Made by a program: the position numbers and the translations under genes
Notes under the pieces: generated by a model
Told to the model about the DNA's origin: nothing
Databases searched by the model: none
What the model saw: the letters and a program-made list of their open reading frames with translations, nothing else
Assembly: GCF_005280275.1 (NCBI RefSeq)
Contig: NZ_CP040021.1
Location: forward strand, 459,001 to 523,000
Direction of reading: 5' to 3'
Length of the DNA: 64,000 nt
Source of the DNA: Salinivibrio kushneri
Lineage (GTDB): Bacteria; Pseudomonadota; Gammaproteobacteria; Enterobacterales; Vibrionaceae
Part shown: positions 17,536-27,631 of the stretch, one piece after another
How the letters are laid out: every line of letters begins with the position of its first letter
Numbering within the stretch: the first letter of the stretch is position 1

Positions 17536-17876
17536 CGCACTGTTCAACGTCTCTTACACCTTGATACACACAAACTCGCAAACTGGCGTCATGAGCGGGT
17601 TTGTGTGCTGTCATGACTTTTTAGAGGGATCCGCGCGTTTCCCGACTAGCCCAAAACACCCCATCACGATCACTTAAATACAAGATATTTAGTGAATATT
17701 TGCCACATTTCTCATCATTTTATTCTTTTTGGTTGAAAACTGACCATGCGTTTCCCCTCCTGATTTGATCTTGTGCACATTCCTATATACTGGCGCGCGC
17801 ACTGGGGGACCCCCGTGCCAGTGAGTAAAGCCGTCATGGCCGTGATACTGCATACGACTTGAAAGGATCAGCTGTT
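17536..17876 (+). promoter_or_regulatory. Intergenic region between the SulP paralogues
   Basis: About 340 nt without a gene. It holds a 13-bp hairpin at 17567-17607 (listed separately) and, nearer the second gene, a TATACT box at about 17785 with only a weak -35 match (TTTGAT, 16-nt spacer). The long gap and the hairpin suggest the second copy has its own promoter. Confidence 0.45.
17567..17607 (+). terminator. Hairpin after SulP copy 1
   Basis: CACACAAACTCGC pairs with GCGGGTTTGTGTG (one wobble pair), 15-nt loop. There is no proper T tract directly after it, so termination may be weak or it may act as a processing or stability element. Confidence 0.6.
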
Positions 17877-19529
17877 TTGAAATTCGAACGATTCAAGAAC
17901 TGGACCCTGAAAGGGGACCTGTTTGGGGGCGTCACCACGGCGGTTATTTCTTTGCCCCTCTCGCTGGCGTTCGGGGTAGCGTCAGGTGCCGGTGCCGAAG
18001 CCGGCATGTGGGGGGCCATTTTAGTAGGCCTGTTTGCTGCGTTGTTTGGTGGCTCTTCAACCCTTATCTCAGAGCCGACCGGCCCGATGACAGTGATCAT
18101 GACCGCGGTACTCACCACCATGGTGTCACGTTATCCCGAAGGGGGCATGGCAATGGGCTTTACCGTGGTGATGATGGCGGGCTTATTCCAAGTGATCTTA
18201 GGAACCTTGAAGCTTGGAAAGTACGTCACTTTAATGCCATACAGCGTGATATCGGGCTTTATGTCCGGCATTGGCGTTATCTTGATCATTTTGCAGTTGC
18301 CGCCTTTACTGGGGCAAGGCACCCCTGACGGTGGCGTACTCGGGACCCTGCAAGCGCTGCCCGATCTCATCGCGCATACCCAACAAAGTGAGCTGCTATT
18401 AGGACTACTGACGCTGGGGATCCTCTTTTCTTTCCCACAAAAATATCGCCGTTATATGCCGGTGCAACTCGTTGCCTTGGTGGTGGTGACTTTGTTGTCA
18501 ATGTGGTGGTTTGATCTTGAGGCGATTCGCCGTATTGGTGTGATTCCCACCGGCTTGCCCACCTTGATGCTGCCACACATTGACAGTGAGGTACTCACCA
18601 CCATGATGGTGGATGCGTTAGTGTTGGGGACCTTGGGGTGTATTGATACCTTGCTCTCTGCGGTCATCGCTGACTCCTTGACGCGCGAAGAGCATGATTC
18701 GGATAAAGAACTGCGCGGGCAGGGACTGGCCAACATGGTGGCGGGATTATTTGGCGCTTTGCCGGGCGCGGGTTGCACCATGGGCACGGTGGTCAATGTG
18801 CAAGTGGGTGGACGTTCACCCTTTGCGGCCATTGTGCGCGCCCTTATTTTAGCGGCGGTGATCTTGGTCGCAGGCTTTTTGACTGAGCCCATCCCGATGG
18901 CGGTGCTGGCGGGTATCGCTATTTATGTGGGGTTCAATATCCTTGACCGCACCTTTATCCAACGTGCCCACAAAGTCAGCTTACATCAAACCGTGATCAT
19001 GTATGGGGTGATGATATTGACCGTGCTGGTGGACTTAATTGTGGCAGTGGGTGTGGGCGTGTTTATTGCCAATATTATTGCCATTGAACACTTAAGCCGT
19101 GAGCAAGAAAAGCAGGTCAAAGCGATCAGTGATGCGGATGAAGATGACGTCCCCTTGAGTGAGATGGAAAGGGCTTTATTAGATAGCGCCAACGGAAAAG
19201 TGTTGTTTTTCTATCTCTCAGGCCCAATGATATTCAGTGTCTCGAAAGCGATTGCACGTCAGCACAGTAAAATTGAGGAATTCGATGTCATGATCTTAGA
19301 CCTCAGTGACGTGCCCATGATTGATATGACCGTCGGCCTCGCGCTGGAAAATGCGATCAAAGATGCGGTGGATGCCAATTGCCAAGTTTTTCTGCTCTGC
19401 CCCCATCAAAAAACACGGGATCAGCTTGAGCGCTTGCATGTTAAAAATTGGCTCACCGACGATCATACTTTTGATAGCCGTTATGACGCACTCCGTGCCG
19501 CGCACCGAGTGACCGAGGTCATGCCTTAA
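17877..19529 (+). CDS. SulP family anion transporter with STAS domain (copy 2)
   Basis: 550-residue paralogue of the preceding gene, matching it almost without gaps over the whole length, including the membrane part and the STAS domain (FFYLSGPMIFSVSKAIARQ). I start it at TTG 17877 (MKFERFKNWTLKGDLFGG aligns with MFDKGRFAQLTVKGDLFGG of copy 1) with AAGGA 9 nt upstream, rather than TTG 17859. Parts of the STAS coding region are identical in DNA between the copies, consistent with recent duplication or gene conversion. It lies 14 nt before yadG and may be cotranscribed with it. Substrate unknown; an inorganic anion is expected. Confidence 0.92.
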   Translation: MKFERFKNWTLKGDLFGGVTTAVISLPLSLAFGVASGAGAEAGMWGAILVGLFAALFGGSSTLISEPTGPMTVIMTAVLTTMVSRYPEGGMAMGFTVVMMAGLFQVILGTLKLGKYVTLMPYSVISGFMSGIGVILIILQLPPLLGQGTPDGGVLGTLQALPDLIAHTQQSELLLGLLTLGILFSFPQKYRRYMPVQLVALVVVTLLSMWWFDLEAIRRIGVIPTGLPTLMLPHIDSEVLTTMMVDALVLGTLGCIDTLLSAVIADSLTREEHDSDKELRGQGLANMVAGLFGALPGAGCTMGTVVNVQVGGRSPFAAIVRALILAAVILVAGFLTEPIPMAVLAGIAIYVGFNILDRTFIQRAHKVSLHQTVIMYGVMILTVLVDLIVAVGVGVFIANIIAIEHLSREQEKQVKAISDADEDDVPLSEMERALLDSANGKVLFFYLSGPMIFSVSKAIARQHSKIEEFDVMILDLSDVPMIDMTVGLALENAIKDAVDANCQVFLLCPHQKTRDQLERLHVKNWLTDDHTFDSRYDALRAAHRVTEVMP

Positions 19530-19543
19530 AAGAACGGGAGCTT

Positions 19544-20467
19544 ATGAAAGCCATCGACATCAAAGACCTGGTCAAAACCTATGGGACCAGTGTTAAGGCG
19601 CTAAAAGGGGTATCGCTCTCTGTCGAGGAGGGCGATTTTTATGCGCTATTGGGGCCAAATGGGGCGGGTAAATCCACCACCATTGGCATTTTGAGCTCAC
19701 TGGTGAATAAAACCCAGGGGCAGGTGAGCATTTTTGGCTACGATCTCGATACCCAAAAGGTGGAGGCCAAAAAGCAGATCGGACTGGTGCCACAAGAGTT
19801 TAACTTTAACCAGTTTGAGAAAGTGGAACAAATCGTGGTGAACCAAGCGGGTTACTATGGTGTGCCCCGCGACCAAGCCAAATTACGCGCGAAAAAATAT
19901 CTCTCGCAGCTCGATTTATGGGATAAGCGCCATGAGCCTGCCCGTAATTTATCGGGGGGCATGAAGCGTCGCTTAATGATTGCCCGCGCGTTGATGCATG
20001 AGCCTCGCCTGTTGATTTTGGACGAGCCAACCGCCGGTGTCGATATTGAGCTGCGTCGTTCCATGTGGGACTTTCTCACCGAGATAAACCGGCAAGGGAT
20101 CACCATCATTCTTACCACCCATTACCTTGAAGAAGCCGAAACCTTGTGTCGCAACATCGGTATTATCAATCGAGGAGAGCTGGTGGAAGATACCTCCATG
20201 AAGGCCTTGCTGGCGAAGCTGGACGCAGAGACGTTTATCCTTGATTTACAGCCGGGGCATAAACTGAGCACCTTAGACGGTGTTAATTGGCAGAAAACCG
20301 ATACCAATACCTTGGAAGTGGAAGTGAATAAGTCAGTCGGATTGACCCCTGTCTTTGACCAGTTGTCGCAACAAGGGGTGCAGGTGCTGTCGATGCGCAA
20401 CAAGGCAAACCGCCTTGAGGAGTTATTTGTCACCTTAATTCAGCAAAATGGGGAGGAGCGTGCATGA
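19544..20467 (+). CDS. yadG: ABC transporter ATP-binding protein YadG
   Basis: 307-residue ATPase of the ABC-2 export class. Walker A is GPNGAGKSTT near residue 37, signature LSGGMKRRLMIARAL, Walker B LLILDEPTAGVD, with the H-loop in LTTHYLEEAE. Very close to E. coli YadG throughout, including the C-terminal MRNKANRLEELFV. It pairs with YadH, with which it overlaps by 4 nt. The exported substrate is not established for this family. GGGAG precedes the ATG. In E. coli yadGH lies next to can, as here apart from the two SulP genes. Confidence 0.95.
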   Translation: MKAIDIKDLVKTYGTSVKALKGVSLSVEEGDFYALLGPNGAGKSTTIGILSSLVNKTQGQVSIFGYDLDTQKVEAKKQIGLVPQEFNFNQFEKVEQIVVNQAGYYGVPRDQAKLRAKKYLSQLDLWDKRHEPARNLSGGMKRRLMIARALMHEPRLLILDEPTAGVDIELRRSMWDFLTEINRQGITIILTTHYLEEAETLCRNIGIINRGELVEDTSMKALLAKLDAETFILDLQPGHKLSTLDGVNWQKTDTNTLEVEVNKSVGLTPVFDQLSQQGVQVLSMRNKANRLEELFVTLIQQNGEERA

Positions 20468-21234
20468 ATGCTTTGTATTGGGTGGCCTTTCGCACCCTGA
20501 TTCATAAAGAAGTGGCGCGCTTTACCCGTATCTGGGTGCAAACCTTGGTGCCGCCCGCGATTACCATGAGCCTCTATTTTATTATTTTCGGTAATCTTAT
20601 TGGCTCGCGGATTGGCCAGATGGAAGGTTTCTCCTACATGGAGTATATCGTGCCCGGGCTTATCATGATGTCGGTGATCACTAACTCGTACTCGAACGTG
20701 GCATCGTCCTTCTTTAGTGCCAAGTTCCAACATAATATTGAGGAGTTGTTGGTCGCCCCCATTCCAAACTACGTGATCATTGCCGGCTACATTGGTGGTG
20801 GTATGTGTCGGGGGTTAGCGGTCGGCGCCTTGGTGACCATGACCTCCCTATTCTTCGTCGATTTGCAGATAGCGCATCCGCTGATTGTGATTACCACCGT
20901 GGTGTTGACCTCGGCGGTGTTTGCACTGGGTGGACTGATTAACGCTATTTTCGCCAAAACCTTTGACGATATTAGCCTGATCCCTACCTTTATCTTGACG
21001 CCATTAACTTACCTAGGGGGTGTGTTTTATTCGCTCTCCCTGCTGCCTGAGTTTTGGCAGGGCGTGTCAAAACTGAACCCGATTGTGTACATGGTGAACG
21101 CGTTCCGGTACGGCTTTCTTGGCGTGTCAGATGTCGGCATCATGACATCGTTTGGGGTGCTGATGCTGTTCATCATCGGGCTGTATGCCCTGGCGTGGGG
21201 CTTGATTTCCAAAGGAACAGGCTTGCGTAGTTAA
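20464..21234 (+). CDS. yadH: ABC transporter permease YadH
   Basis: 256-residue inner-membrane permease of the ABC-2 type with six predicted membrane segments; partner of YadG. The ABC-2 signature region LTPLTYLGGVFYSLSLLPEF and KLNPIVYMVNAFRYGFLG are clear. Its ATG overlaps the yadG stop (ATGA), implying coupled translation. A strong bidirectional terminator follows. Confidence 0.94.
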   Translation: MNALYWVAFRTLIHKEVARFTRIWVQTLVPPAITMSLYFIIFGNLIGSRIGQMEGFSYMEYIVPGLIMMSVITNSYSNVASSFFSAKFQHNIEELLVAPIPNYVIIAGYIGGGMCRGLAVGALVTMTSLFFVDLQIAHPLIVITTVVLTSAVFALGGLINAIFAKTFDDISLIPTFILTPLTYLGGVFYSLSLLPEFWQGVSKLNPIVYMVNAFRYGFLGVSDVGIMTSFGVLMLFIIGLYALAWGLISKGTGLRS

Positions 21235-21274
21235 CGACCTCGCAGTACCAATAATTCGGTTTGATACCGGATAC

Positions 21275-21306
21275 AAAAGCCCCGGCCATCATGGCCGGGG
21301 CTTTTT
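21275..21306. terminator. Bidirectional terminator, yadH and mrcB
   Basis: AAAAGCCCCGGCCAT with ATGGCCGGGGCTTTT, a long perfect stem with A and T runs on both sides, between converging yadH and mrcB. Confidence 0.93.
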
Positions 21307-21347
21307 ATTGCTGGCTTGAACAATGACGCCTGATGGTGTGCTGACGC

Positions 21348-23687
21348 TTAGTTAAACAAACCTTTTAGCCACCCGACAGGGTCTGACTGACCACAGCGTT
21401 TGGCAAACTGCCCATCAATGTCCCAAATCGGTAGCGACATTTCACCACGACAATTCAGCTGGTACTGACTGCCTTGCTGGGTCACGGCGACTGTGGTGAC
21501 GTTCGCCGGCCATGATAACGTCAGCGCACTGGCGCCTCGGCGACTGAGATAATCATCATAGACACGCAATGCTCCTGAAGCGCCGGTGAGCCCAGTTGAT
21601 TGGTTATCGTCGCGGCCAAGCCACACCGTGGTGACTTCTTTATCATCGATACCGACAAACCAACTATCGCGGTTATCATCTGTGGTACCGGTTTTGCCCG
21701 CGAGTGCCACATTGCCATGGCGACGCGTCAAGTAGCGTCCCGTCCCTTGCTGAACGACCTGCTTCATCGCGTATAGCGTCAGCCAGCCAGCTTGCTGAGG
21801 CACGACACGCTCTGCTTTTGGCCAGTTTTGATAAAGGTTTTGTCCCTCTTTGGTGGTGACCGCGCGTAAGGCGGTTAAGGGGGCACGTTGCCCACCACTG
21901 CCGAGCGTTTGGTAGATTTGGGTAACGTCGAACGGACTCATGCTAAACGCGCCAAGAAGCAAAGACGGTACTTGAGGGATATTCTCGGTATTGGCGCCCA
22001 GTTTGCCGAAGGTCTTGACCACCTCATCTAACCCCAGCTGCATGCCGAGATTTACCGTCGGGACGTTATAAGACTTGGCAAGAGCGGTGAGTAAGGACAC
22101 ACGGCCTCGGTATTGGCGGTCATAGTTGCGCGGTTGCCAGCGACTGCCTTGACTGCCTTCTAAACGAATGGGTTTATCGTCAATCTTGCTGGTGAGCTGG
22201 AAACGTTCCGGGTGGCTCAACGCGGTCAGATACACCGCCGGTTTTGACAGTGAGCCGATGGGGCGTTTGGCGTTTAATGCGCGATTAAAGCCTGCGAAGC
22301 CCGGGCGTGCGCCGCCGACCATGGCACGGACTTCACCGCTGCGGCGGTCGGCAATAACCGCTGCCGCTTCAAGCTTGTTACCTGCTCGGCCTTTAAGTGC
22401 CTTGACCTTATCGACGACTGCGCCTTCAATCGCTTGCTGTGAGACAGGGTCGAGCGTGGTAAATATACGCAGCCCTTCGCCCGCGGCATATTTGTCCCCG
22501 ACATTGTGGCGGATCTCTTCTTTGAGCTGATCAAAGTAGGCGGGCTGGGGACGCGATAGTGTGGGGGTGGCCTGAATATCGAGCGGACGACTGGCGGCGG
22601 CATCATAATTGGCACTGGTGAGCAGATTTTGCTCGAGCATCAAGCGTAATACCAGGTCGCGTCGTGTTTTCGCGCGTTCAGGGTGGCGGAAGGGATTGTA
22701 ATAAGATGGCCCTTTTACCATGCCAACCAGTAGCGCGAGTTGATCAACACGTAGCTCACTGATAGGACGACCGAAATACAAGCGCGCCCCTAAAGGAAAG
22801 CCGTGTACCGGCTCACCACGGTTTTGGCCGAGGTAAACCTCATTGAGATAGGCCTCAAGGATTTTGTCTTTGCTATAGCGAAAATCCAGGATCAGTGCCA
22901 TGTAAGCTTCTTGTACCTTACGCCACAAGGTGCGATCACGGGTGAGAAACAAGTTCTTAGCTAACTGTTGAGTCAGCGTCGAGCCTCCTTGCACGGTGCG
23001 CCCTGCGCGAATATTGGCGACGAGTGCACGTAAAATACCGGTAGGCGAAACGCCTTCGTGATGATAGAATTCTCTGTCTTCCGTGGTGATCAAGGCTTCA
23101 ACTAAAAACTCAGGGAAACGCTCTCGTGGCAAGAATAAACGTTGCTCACGAATACCGGACTCCATCATGCCCAATAGCTTGGGTTCGATACGCAATAATC
23201 CCAGCGGTTGTTGGCTGCTTACCTCGGTGATTTTACCCACTTGGCCGTCAGCAAAGCTCAACATCGCATGACGTGCCGGCGCGGGCCCATCTTCAAAATC
23301 AAATGGACGACGAATGATCTCCAGCCGGGTGCTTGACGCCGAGTACTCGCCAGGGCGTTTTGGGGTGCGTACCTTCTGATAATTAAGCGCATCCAGTTGC
23401 TGTCGTAGCTGTGAGAGGGAAAAATCGCTACCAGGAGACAGGTTGATGACTCGGCCATAAACGACCCCAGGAAGTTGCCAAATCTGGCCGCTGAATCTGT
23501 CTTGGATTTTGCCATCTAGATAGATCCCTAACATGACCACGGCGGCAATCCCGACGAGGCTGCACTTTAGCCCTAAGCCTAACAGGCGTTTCCCCCAACT
23601 TGGCTTAGTCGGCGTCTTCTTGGGCTGGCGTTTGGGTGATGAACGTTTTTTATTGCTCGGGCGTGAGCGTGTTTTTTTTTCTGCCAT
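21348..23687 (-). CDS. mrcB: Penicillin-binding protein 1B
   Basis: 779-residue bifunctional peptidoglycan synthase. It has a basic cytoplasmic tail (about 1-33), one membrane anchor (about 36-56) and a UB2H region. The GT51 glycosyltransferase follows, with EDREFYHHEGVS carrying the catalytic Glu and GGSTLTQQLAKNLFL. The transpeptidase has the nucleophile in GSLSKP, then SYN in AKSYNVPT and the KTGTT triad. It polymerises and cross-links peptidoglycan and is normally activated by outer-membrane LpoB; no lpoB is nearby. It follows hrpB by 8 nt, as in E. coli. Confidence 0.96.
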   Translation of the reverse strand: MAEKKTRSRPSNKKRSSPKRQPKKTPTKPSWGKRLLGLGLKCSLVGIAAVVMLGIYLDGKIQDRFSGQIWQLPGVVYGRVINLSPGSDFSLSQLRQQLDALNYQKVRTPKRPGEYSASSTRLEIIRRPFDFEDGPAPARHAMLSFADGQVGKITEVSSQQPLGLLRIEPKLLGMMESGIREQRLFLPRERFPEFLVEALITTEDREFYHHEGVSPTGILRALVANIRAGRTVQGGSTLTQQLAKNLFLTRDRTLWRKVQEAYMALILDFRYSKDKILEAYLNEVYLGQNRGEPVHGFPLGARLYFGRPISELRVDQLALLVGMVKGPSYYNPFRHPERAKTRRDLVLRLMLEQNLLTSANYDAAASRPLDIQATPTLSRPQPAYFDQLKEEIRHNVGDKYAAGEGLRIFTTLDPVSQQAIEGAVVDKVKALKGRAGNKLEAAAVIADRRSGEVRAMVGGARPGFAGFNRALNAKRPIGSLSKPAVYLTALSHPERFQLTSKIDDKPIRLEGSQGSRWQPRNYDRQYRGRVSLLTALAKSYNVPTVNLGMQLGLDEVVKTFGKLGANTENIPQVPSLLLGAFSMSPFDVTQIYQTLGSGGQRAPLTALRAVTTKEGQNLYQNWPKAERVVPQQAGWLTLYAMKQVVQQGTGRYLTRRHGNVALAGKTGTTDDNRDSWFVGIDDKEVTTVWLGRDDNQSTGLTGASGALRVYDDYLSRRGASALTLSWPANVTTVAVTQQGSQYQLNCRGEMSLPIWDIDGQFAKRCGQSDPVGWLKGLFN

Positions 23688-23695
23688 ACAATAGC

Positions 23696-26149
23696 TTAAC
23701 TCTGATTAAAATGGCGCTTGGTTTTTCGGGTTGGCACATGGTTGGCCGGATCATCAGGCCAAAGGTGTTTAGGGTAGCGCCCTTTCATTTCTTTTTGCAC
23801 CTCTTTGTAGCTGCCTTGCCAAAAGCCCGCCAGATCTTGGGTAATTTGTAGCGGGCGTCCAGCGGGGGAAAGTAGCTCTACTTGTACCGTCACCTTGCCG
23901 TACGCCAGGGTGGGCGTTTGGGCCTGCCCGTACATCTCTTGCATTTTCACCGCTAAGACGGGCGCACTGTCTGGCGTATAGCGCAAAGGATAACGTGAGC
24001 CCGTTGGGACGGTCATATGTGTGGGCAGCGCCGCGTTCAATTGTTGGGTGACCGCAAAGCCGAACCAAGCTTCTAACACGGGCTTGAGATCTAGCTGCTG
24101 CAGGGTTTGCCAGCGCGACATGCCGTGAATAAATGGCGCGAGCCAGGTATCGAGCGATGCCAATAAGTCGTCGTCGCTAAGTGGCGGTAGCATAATATCT
24201 AGTCCCCAGGCTTGCGCGCAGCGGGCGCGGGTGAGCAAGGACTGGCTGCTGCGTTGCCAGTTCAACGCATCAATGCCTTTTTGGCGTACGGCGTCTAATA
24301 ATCCTTGCGCCTGCTGCTCAGCACTGAGTGTATTCAGTGGCTCACGATAAAGCACTAATTCGCCGAGGCGTTGCTGTTTTTCTGCTTTTAGCGTGCCGCG
24401 ATGGTCGTCCCATTGTACGACCTCATGTTGACGTAATAAGTCGGGGCGCATCTGTTGTAGCGTGTCCAGTGAAAGCGCCATGGCACTGTAGGCGCGGCTG
24501 TCGTGTTGCTCGCCGGCCATCACATCACAAACCACGATTGCCTCAGCGTGACTGAGTGCGTCTTGACTATCGAGTGTCACGCCGTGACCATTGGCCATCA
24601 TAAAGCGTCCCGTTTTTCCCCGTCTCAATGCGACTCTATCTGGCCAAGTGTTAGCGGCCAGCAGTGGCAACATGGCTTCATCGAGGGAGCGTTGCAATCT
24701 TATCCCAAGTGTCCGTGCCAGTGATTGGGCGCGGTCTTGATAGTCTTTGTGAGCCATGACCGATTGTAATTGGTCAACCAGCGCCAGCGATGATCTTGAG
24801 GTCATGGGCTTGTCGGCCCAGGCGGCGAGCCAGCAGGCGGTGGATAACACAGAGGTGTCCTCCTTTTCAGCCCGAGCCAACATGGCGGCAGCGCGTGGGC
24901 TAGCCGCCAATTGAATGGCACGTTGCCCCAGCGCGGTGAGTCCTTGGCGCGTATCAATCAGCCCCAATTGTGTCAGCCTGATACAGGCCGCTTGCCAATG
25001 CTTGGTGGGCGGCACGTCAAGCCAATGTAAATCTTTCACATCACAGCCCCACTGGATGACATTGAGGGCAAGATCGGTTAAGTCTTCTCGTAAGATCGGC
25101 GCGGTAGGAGTGGCTGGTAAGCGTTGAAACTGCTCTTCGCTGTATAGGCGTAGGCACTGTCCTTCCTCAAGGCGACCGGCGCGACCTGCGCGTTGAATGG
25201 CAGCACTGCGTGTGATCTGCCGTGTTACTAGCTTATCGATACCCGTTTGTGCTTGATGGATAACCATCCGCTCAAGTCCCGCATCGATCACTAACCGGAT
25301 CCCTTCGATGGTTAAACTGGTCTCAGCGATATTAGTTGTGAGCACTAACTTACGCCTCCCAGGAGAAGGAGGGGCGATCGCGGCGTGTTGCGCCGAGGCG
25401 TCAAGGCTACCGTGAAGACGATGCAAATCCATGTCATCAGGGAGGCGCCCTTCTAGGGCAGCATAAACCTGTCTAATCGTGCTCACACCGGGGAGAAAGA
25501 GTAGGGCCGATCCCGCGTGTTGAGCGATAAAATCAAGGCTGGCGCTAGCCACTGCGCTGGCCCATTGTGAATGCCGTGACAGTGGGTGATAGTGATAATG
25601 AATCGGGTAGCTGCGCCCTTCAGTTGTCAGGGTCAGGGCGTCGGGTAAATGTTGCGCCAAGGCGTGGTTATCTAAGGTCGCAGACATGACCACCAGACGC
25701 AGATCATCTCGCAAGCCAGCTTGGCAATCTAGACTCAAGGCGAGCGCGAGATCGGCATGCAGGCTGCGTTCGTGAAACTCATCGAACATGACCACACTCA
25801 CGCCATCAAGCATGGGGTCGGTTTGCAGCAAACGTGTCAGCACCCCCTCAGTGACCACCTCTACACGCGTTTGAGCACTGACTTTGGTCTCTCCCCGCAT
25901 GCGTAAACCGATGGTTTGGCCTATCGGCTCACCCAGATGATGGGCGAGGAAGCGGGCAATATTGCGCGCGGCGAGCCGACGGGGCTCTAGTAGCACGATT
26001 TTTCCCGGCAGTGAGGCCTGCTCAAGCAACGCAAGGGGTAAGCGCGTCGACTTACCCGCGCCCGGTGGTGCGGATAAGAGGATCTGCGGATAGGTCGCGA
26101 GCCCGTCTATCAGGTCGGGTATCACGGCATCAATGGGAAGCTGAGACAA
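23696..26149 (-). CDS. hrpB: ATP-dependent helicase HrpB
   Basis: 817-residue DEAH-type RNA helicase-like protein. Walker A APPGAGKSTRLP is near residue 28, motif II DEFHERS, motif III SATLDN, and motif VI QRAGRAGR. The C-terminal HrpB domain ends EVQKEMKGRYPKHLWPDDP. The start is TTG 26149: SQLPIDAVIPDL aligns directly with the E. coli N-terminus, AGGGCG precedes it, and no ATG is placed as well. Cellular role is poorly defined in the family. It is divergent from thpR with 65 nt between, the same order as in E. coli. Confidence 0.95.
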   Translation of the reverse strand: MSQLPIDAVIPDLIDGLATYPQILLSAPPGAGKSTRLPLALLEQASLPGKIVLLEPRRLAARNIARFLAHHLGEPIGQTIGLRMRGETKVSAQTRVEVVTEGVLTRLLQTDPMLDGVSVVMFDEFHERSLHADLALALSLDCQAGLRDDLRLVVMSATLDNHALAQHLPDALTLTTEGRSYPIHYHYHPLSRHSQWASAVASASLDFIAQHAGSALLFLPGVSTIRQVYAALEGRLPDDMDLHRLHGSLDASAQHAAIAPPSPGRRKLVLTTNIAETSLTIEGIRLVIDAGLERMVIHQAQTGIDKLVTRQITRSAAIQRAGRAGRLEEGQCLRLYSEEQFQRLPATPTAPILREDLTDLALNVIQWGCDVKDLHWLDVPPTKHWQAACIRLTQLGLIDTRQGLTALGQRAIQLAASPRAAAMLARAEKEDTSVLSTACWLAAWADKPMTSRSSLALVDQLQSVMAHKDYQDRAQSLARTLGIRLQRSLDEAMLPLLAANTWPDRVALRRGKTGRFMMANGHGVTLDSQDALSHAEAIVVCDVMAGEQHDSRAYSAMALSLDTLQQMRPDLLRQHEVVQWDDHRGTLKAEKQQRLGELVLYREPLNTLSAEQQAQGLLDAVRQKGIDALNWQRSSQSLLTRARCAQAWGLDIMLPPLSDDDLLASLDTWLAPFIHGMSRWQTLQQLDLKPVLEAWFGFAVTQQLNAALPTHMTVPTGSRYPLRYTPDSAPVLAVKMQEMYGQAQTPTLAYGKVTVQVELLSPAGRPLQITQDLAGFWQGSYKEVQKEMKGRYPKHLWPDDPANHVPTRKTKRHFNQS

Positions 26150-26214
26150 GAATTCGCCCTTTGTGTCAGAATCAAAGTGACTATTTTAACGGACTGAGCG
26201 TAAAAGGAGAGCCC

Positions 26215-26766
26215 ATGCGACTATTTTTCGCATTAGGTTTGGACGAGAAAACCAATCAAGCCGCTCGGGAGCAACTGGTTCGCTACCACCATCATCTTTG
26301 TGGTGAGGGGCGCGCGGTGCCCGATCAGAACTTACACCTCACCTTGGCGTTTTTAGGTGAGGTCCCTGATACCAAGCTCTCTGCGCTCCAAGCCGCGGCA
26401 AGTAACCTGGCTCTGCCTGCGTTTTCTCTCACAACCTCAGGTGTTGAAGTATGGGATCAGCCGAAAATTGCGTGTGTGACGTTCAACCAACCCCCGCCGG
26501 TATTGTTTGATCTAGCCCATCACTTACAAAGCTTACCCGTTTGGCACGCAAAAGCGGACAGTCATGCGTTTACGCCGCATATTACCTTGCGTCGTGGCGT
26601 CAAGGATCAACAAGCTTTACACCTACCACCTCTGCCAACACAGACATTTGCCTGTCAACGGTTTGGGTTATATGCTTCGCCTTCCTCCGCGTCGGATGAA
26701 TCGATACCGCGAGATAATGAGGGGCGGGCGTTATACCAATGCCTGCATCAATTCAGCCTTTGTTAA
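26215..26766 (+). CDS. thpR: RNA 2',3'-cyclic phosphodiesterase ThpR (LigT)
   Basis: 183-residue member of the 2H phosphoesterase family, opening 2',3'-cyclic phosphates on RNA ends and reversibly joining tRNA halves with 2'-5' bonds in vitro. Both catalytic His-x-Thr motifs are present: [10 protein letters not shown] near residue 40 and FTPHITLRR near residue 120. I start it at ATG 26215 with AAAAGGAGA upstream; the frame extends further left but only through hrpB antisense. It is followed closely (19 nt) by sfsA. Confidence 0.93.
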   Translation: MRLFFALGLDEKTNQAAREQLVRYHHHLCGEGRAVPDQNLHLTLAFLGEVPDTKLSALQAAASNLALPAFSLTTSGVEVWDQPKIACVTFNQPPPVLFDLAHHLQSLPVWHAKADSHAFTPHITLRRGVKDQQALHLPPLPTQTFACQRFGLYASPSSASDESIPRDNEGRALYQCLHQFSLC

Positions 26767-26785
26767 TCATCAGCAGGAACGGCAG

Positions 26786-27508
26786 ATGCAGTTTTCCCCA
26801 CCACTAGCGTCGGCAACCTTAGTACGCCGCTACAAACGTTTTTTAACCGATGTCACGCTGGCTAATGGCGAGTCGCTGACCATGCATTGTGCCAATACCG
26901 GGGCGATGACCGGTTGTGCGACGCCAGGCGATACGGTTTGGTATTCCACCTCCGATAATAGCAAACGTAAATACCCGCATAGTTGGGAGCTCAATCATAC
27001 CCAGCAGGGACACTGGATTTGTGTCAACACGGCGCGTGCTAACCCCTTAGCGGTTGAAGCGGTGCAGGCAGGTAGTATTCCTGAACTAGTGGGGTATCGA
27101 CAATTACAGACGGAAGTACGCTATGGCAGCGAAAACAGTCGCATAGACCTACTATTACGTGACGATGACAAACCTGACTGCTATATAGAAGTAAAGAGTG
27201 TCACATTATTGGAGGAAGACGGCTGGGGGGCGTTTCCGGATGCTGTCTCCAAGCGTGGGCAAAAGCACTTGCGTGAATTGATGGCGATGGCAGAGCAAGG
27301 ACATCGTGCGGTCTTATTATTCGTTGTTTTGCACTCAGGGATTGAAAAAGTCACAGGCGCCCCCCATATCGACCCGGATTATAACCAGTTATTAAATCAG
27401 GCGCTGGCGTCAGGGGTAGAAGTGATCTGCTATCAGGCTCAGATGTCGCCGAGTGAGCTAAATCTGGTTAATTCCGTACCTTTTGTTGGTCATACTGCAA
27501 AAGTGTAA
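26786..27508 (+). CDS. sfsA: DNA/RNA nuclease-like protein SfsA
   Basis: 240-residue protein of the sugar fermentation stimulation family (E. coli SfsA, 234). Marks are [12 protein letters not shown], the PD-(D/E)XK-like core DLLL...[11 protein letters not shown] and [14 protein letters not shown]. Historically described as a DNA-binding factor acting on maltose genes; the fold suggests a nuclease. I start it at ATG 26786 ([18 protein letters not shown]), with AGGAAC upstream; the longer frame runs back through thpR. Probably cotranscribed with thpR. Confidence 0.94.
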   Translation: MQFSPPLASATLVRRYKRFLTDVTLANGESLTMHCANTGAMTGCATPGDTVWYSTSDNSKRKYPHSWELNHTQQGHWICVNTARANPLAVEAVQAGSIPELVGYRQLQTEVRYGSENSRIDLLLRDDDKPDCYIEVKSVTLLEEDGWGAFPDAVSKRGQKHLRELMAMAEQGHRAVLLFVVLHSGIEKVTGAPHIDPDYNQLLNQALASGVEVICYQAQMSPSELNLVNSVPFVGHTAKV

Positions 27509-27547
27509 GCATGTTCACATTGGGCGTTGCGCGGCGTAAATCAAAGA

Positions 27548-27576
27548 TTGCCACCCTAAAGGCTTTCTGCTATAGA
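27548..27576 (+). promoter_or_regulatory. Probable dksA sigma70 promoter
   Basis: TTGCCA (27548-27553), 17-nt spacer, TATAGA (27571-27576), followed by a GC-rich TAGCGCCC stretch of the kind found at growth-rate-controlled promoters. It lies about 55 nt before the dksA start. Confidence 0.65.
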
Positions 27577-27631
27577 TAGCGCCCTCATTTGACAGACACG
27601 GGTCATGTCAAGGTTTTTTAGGAGAAGCTGA

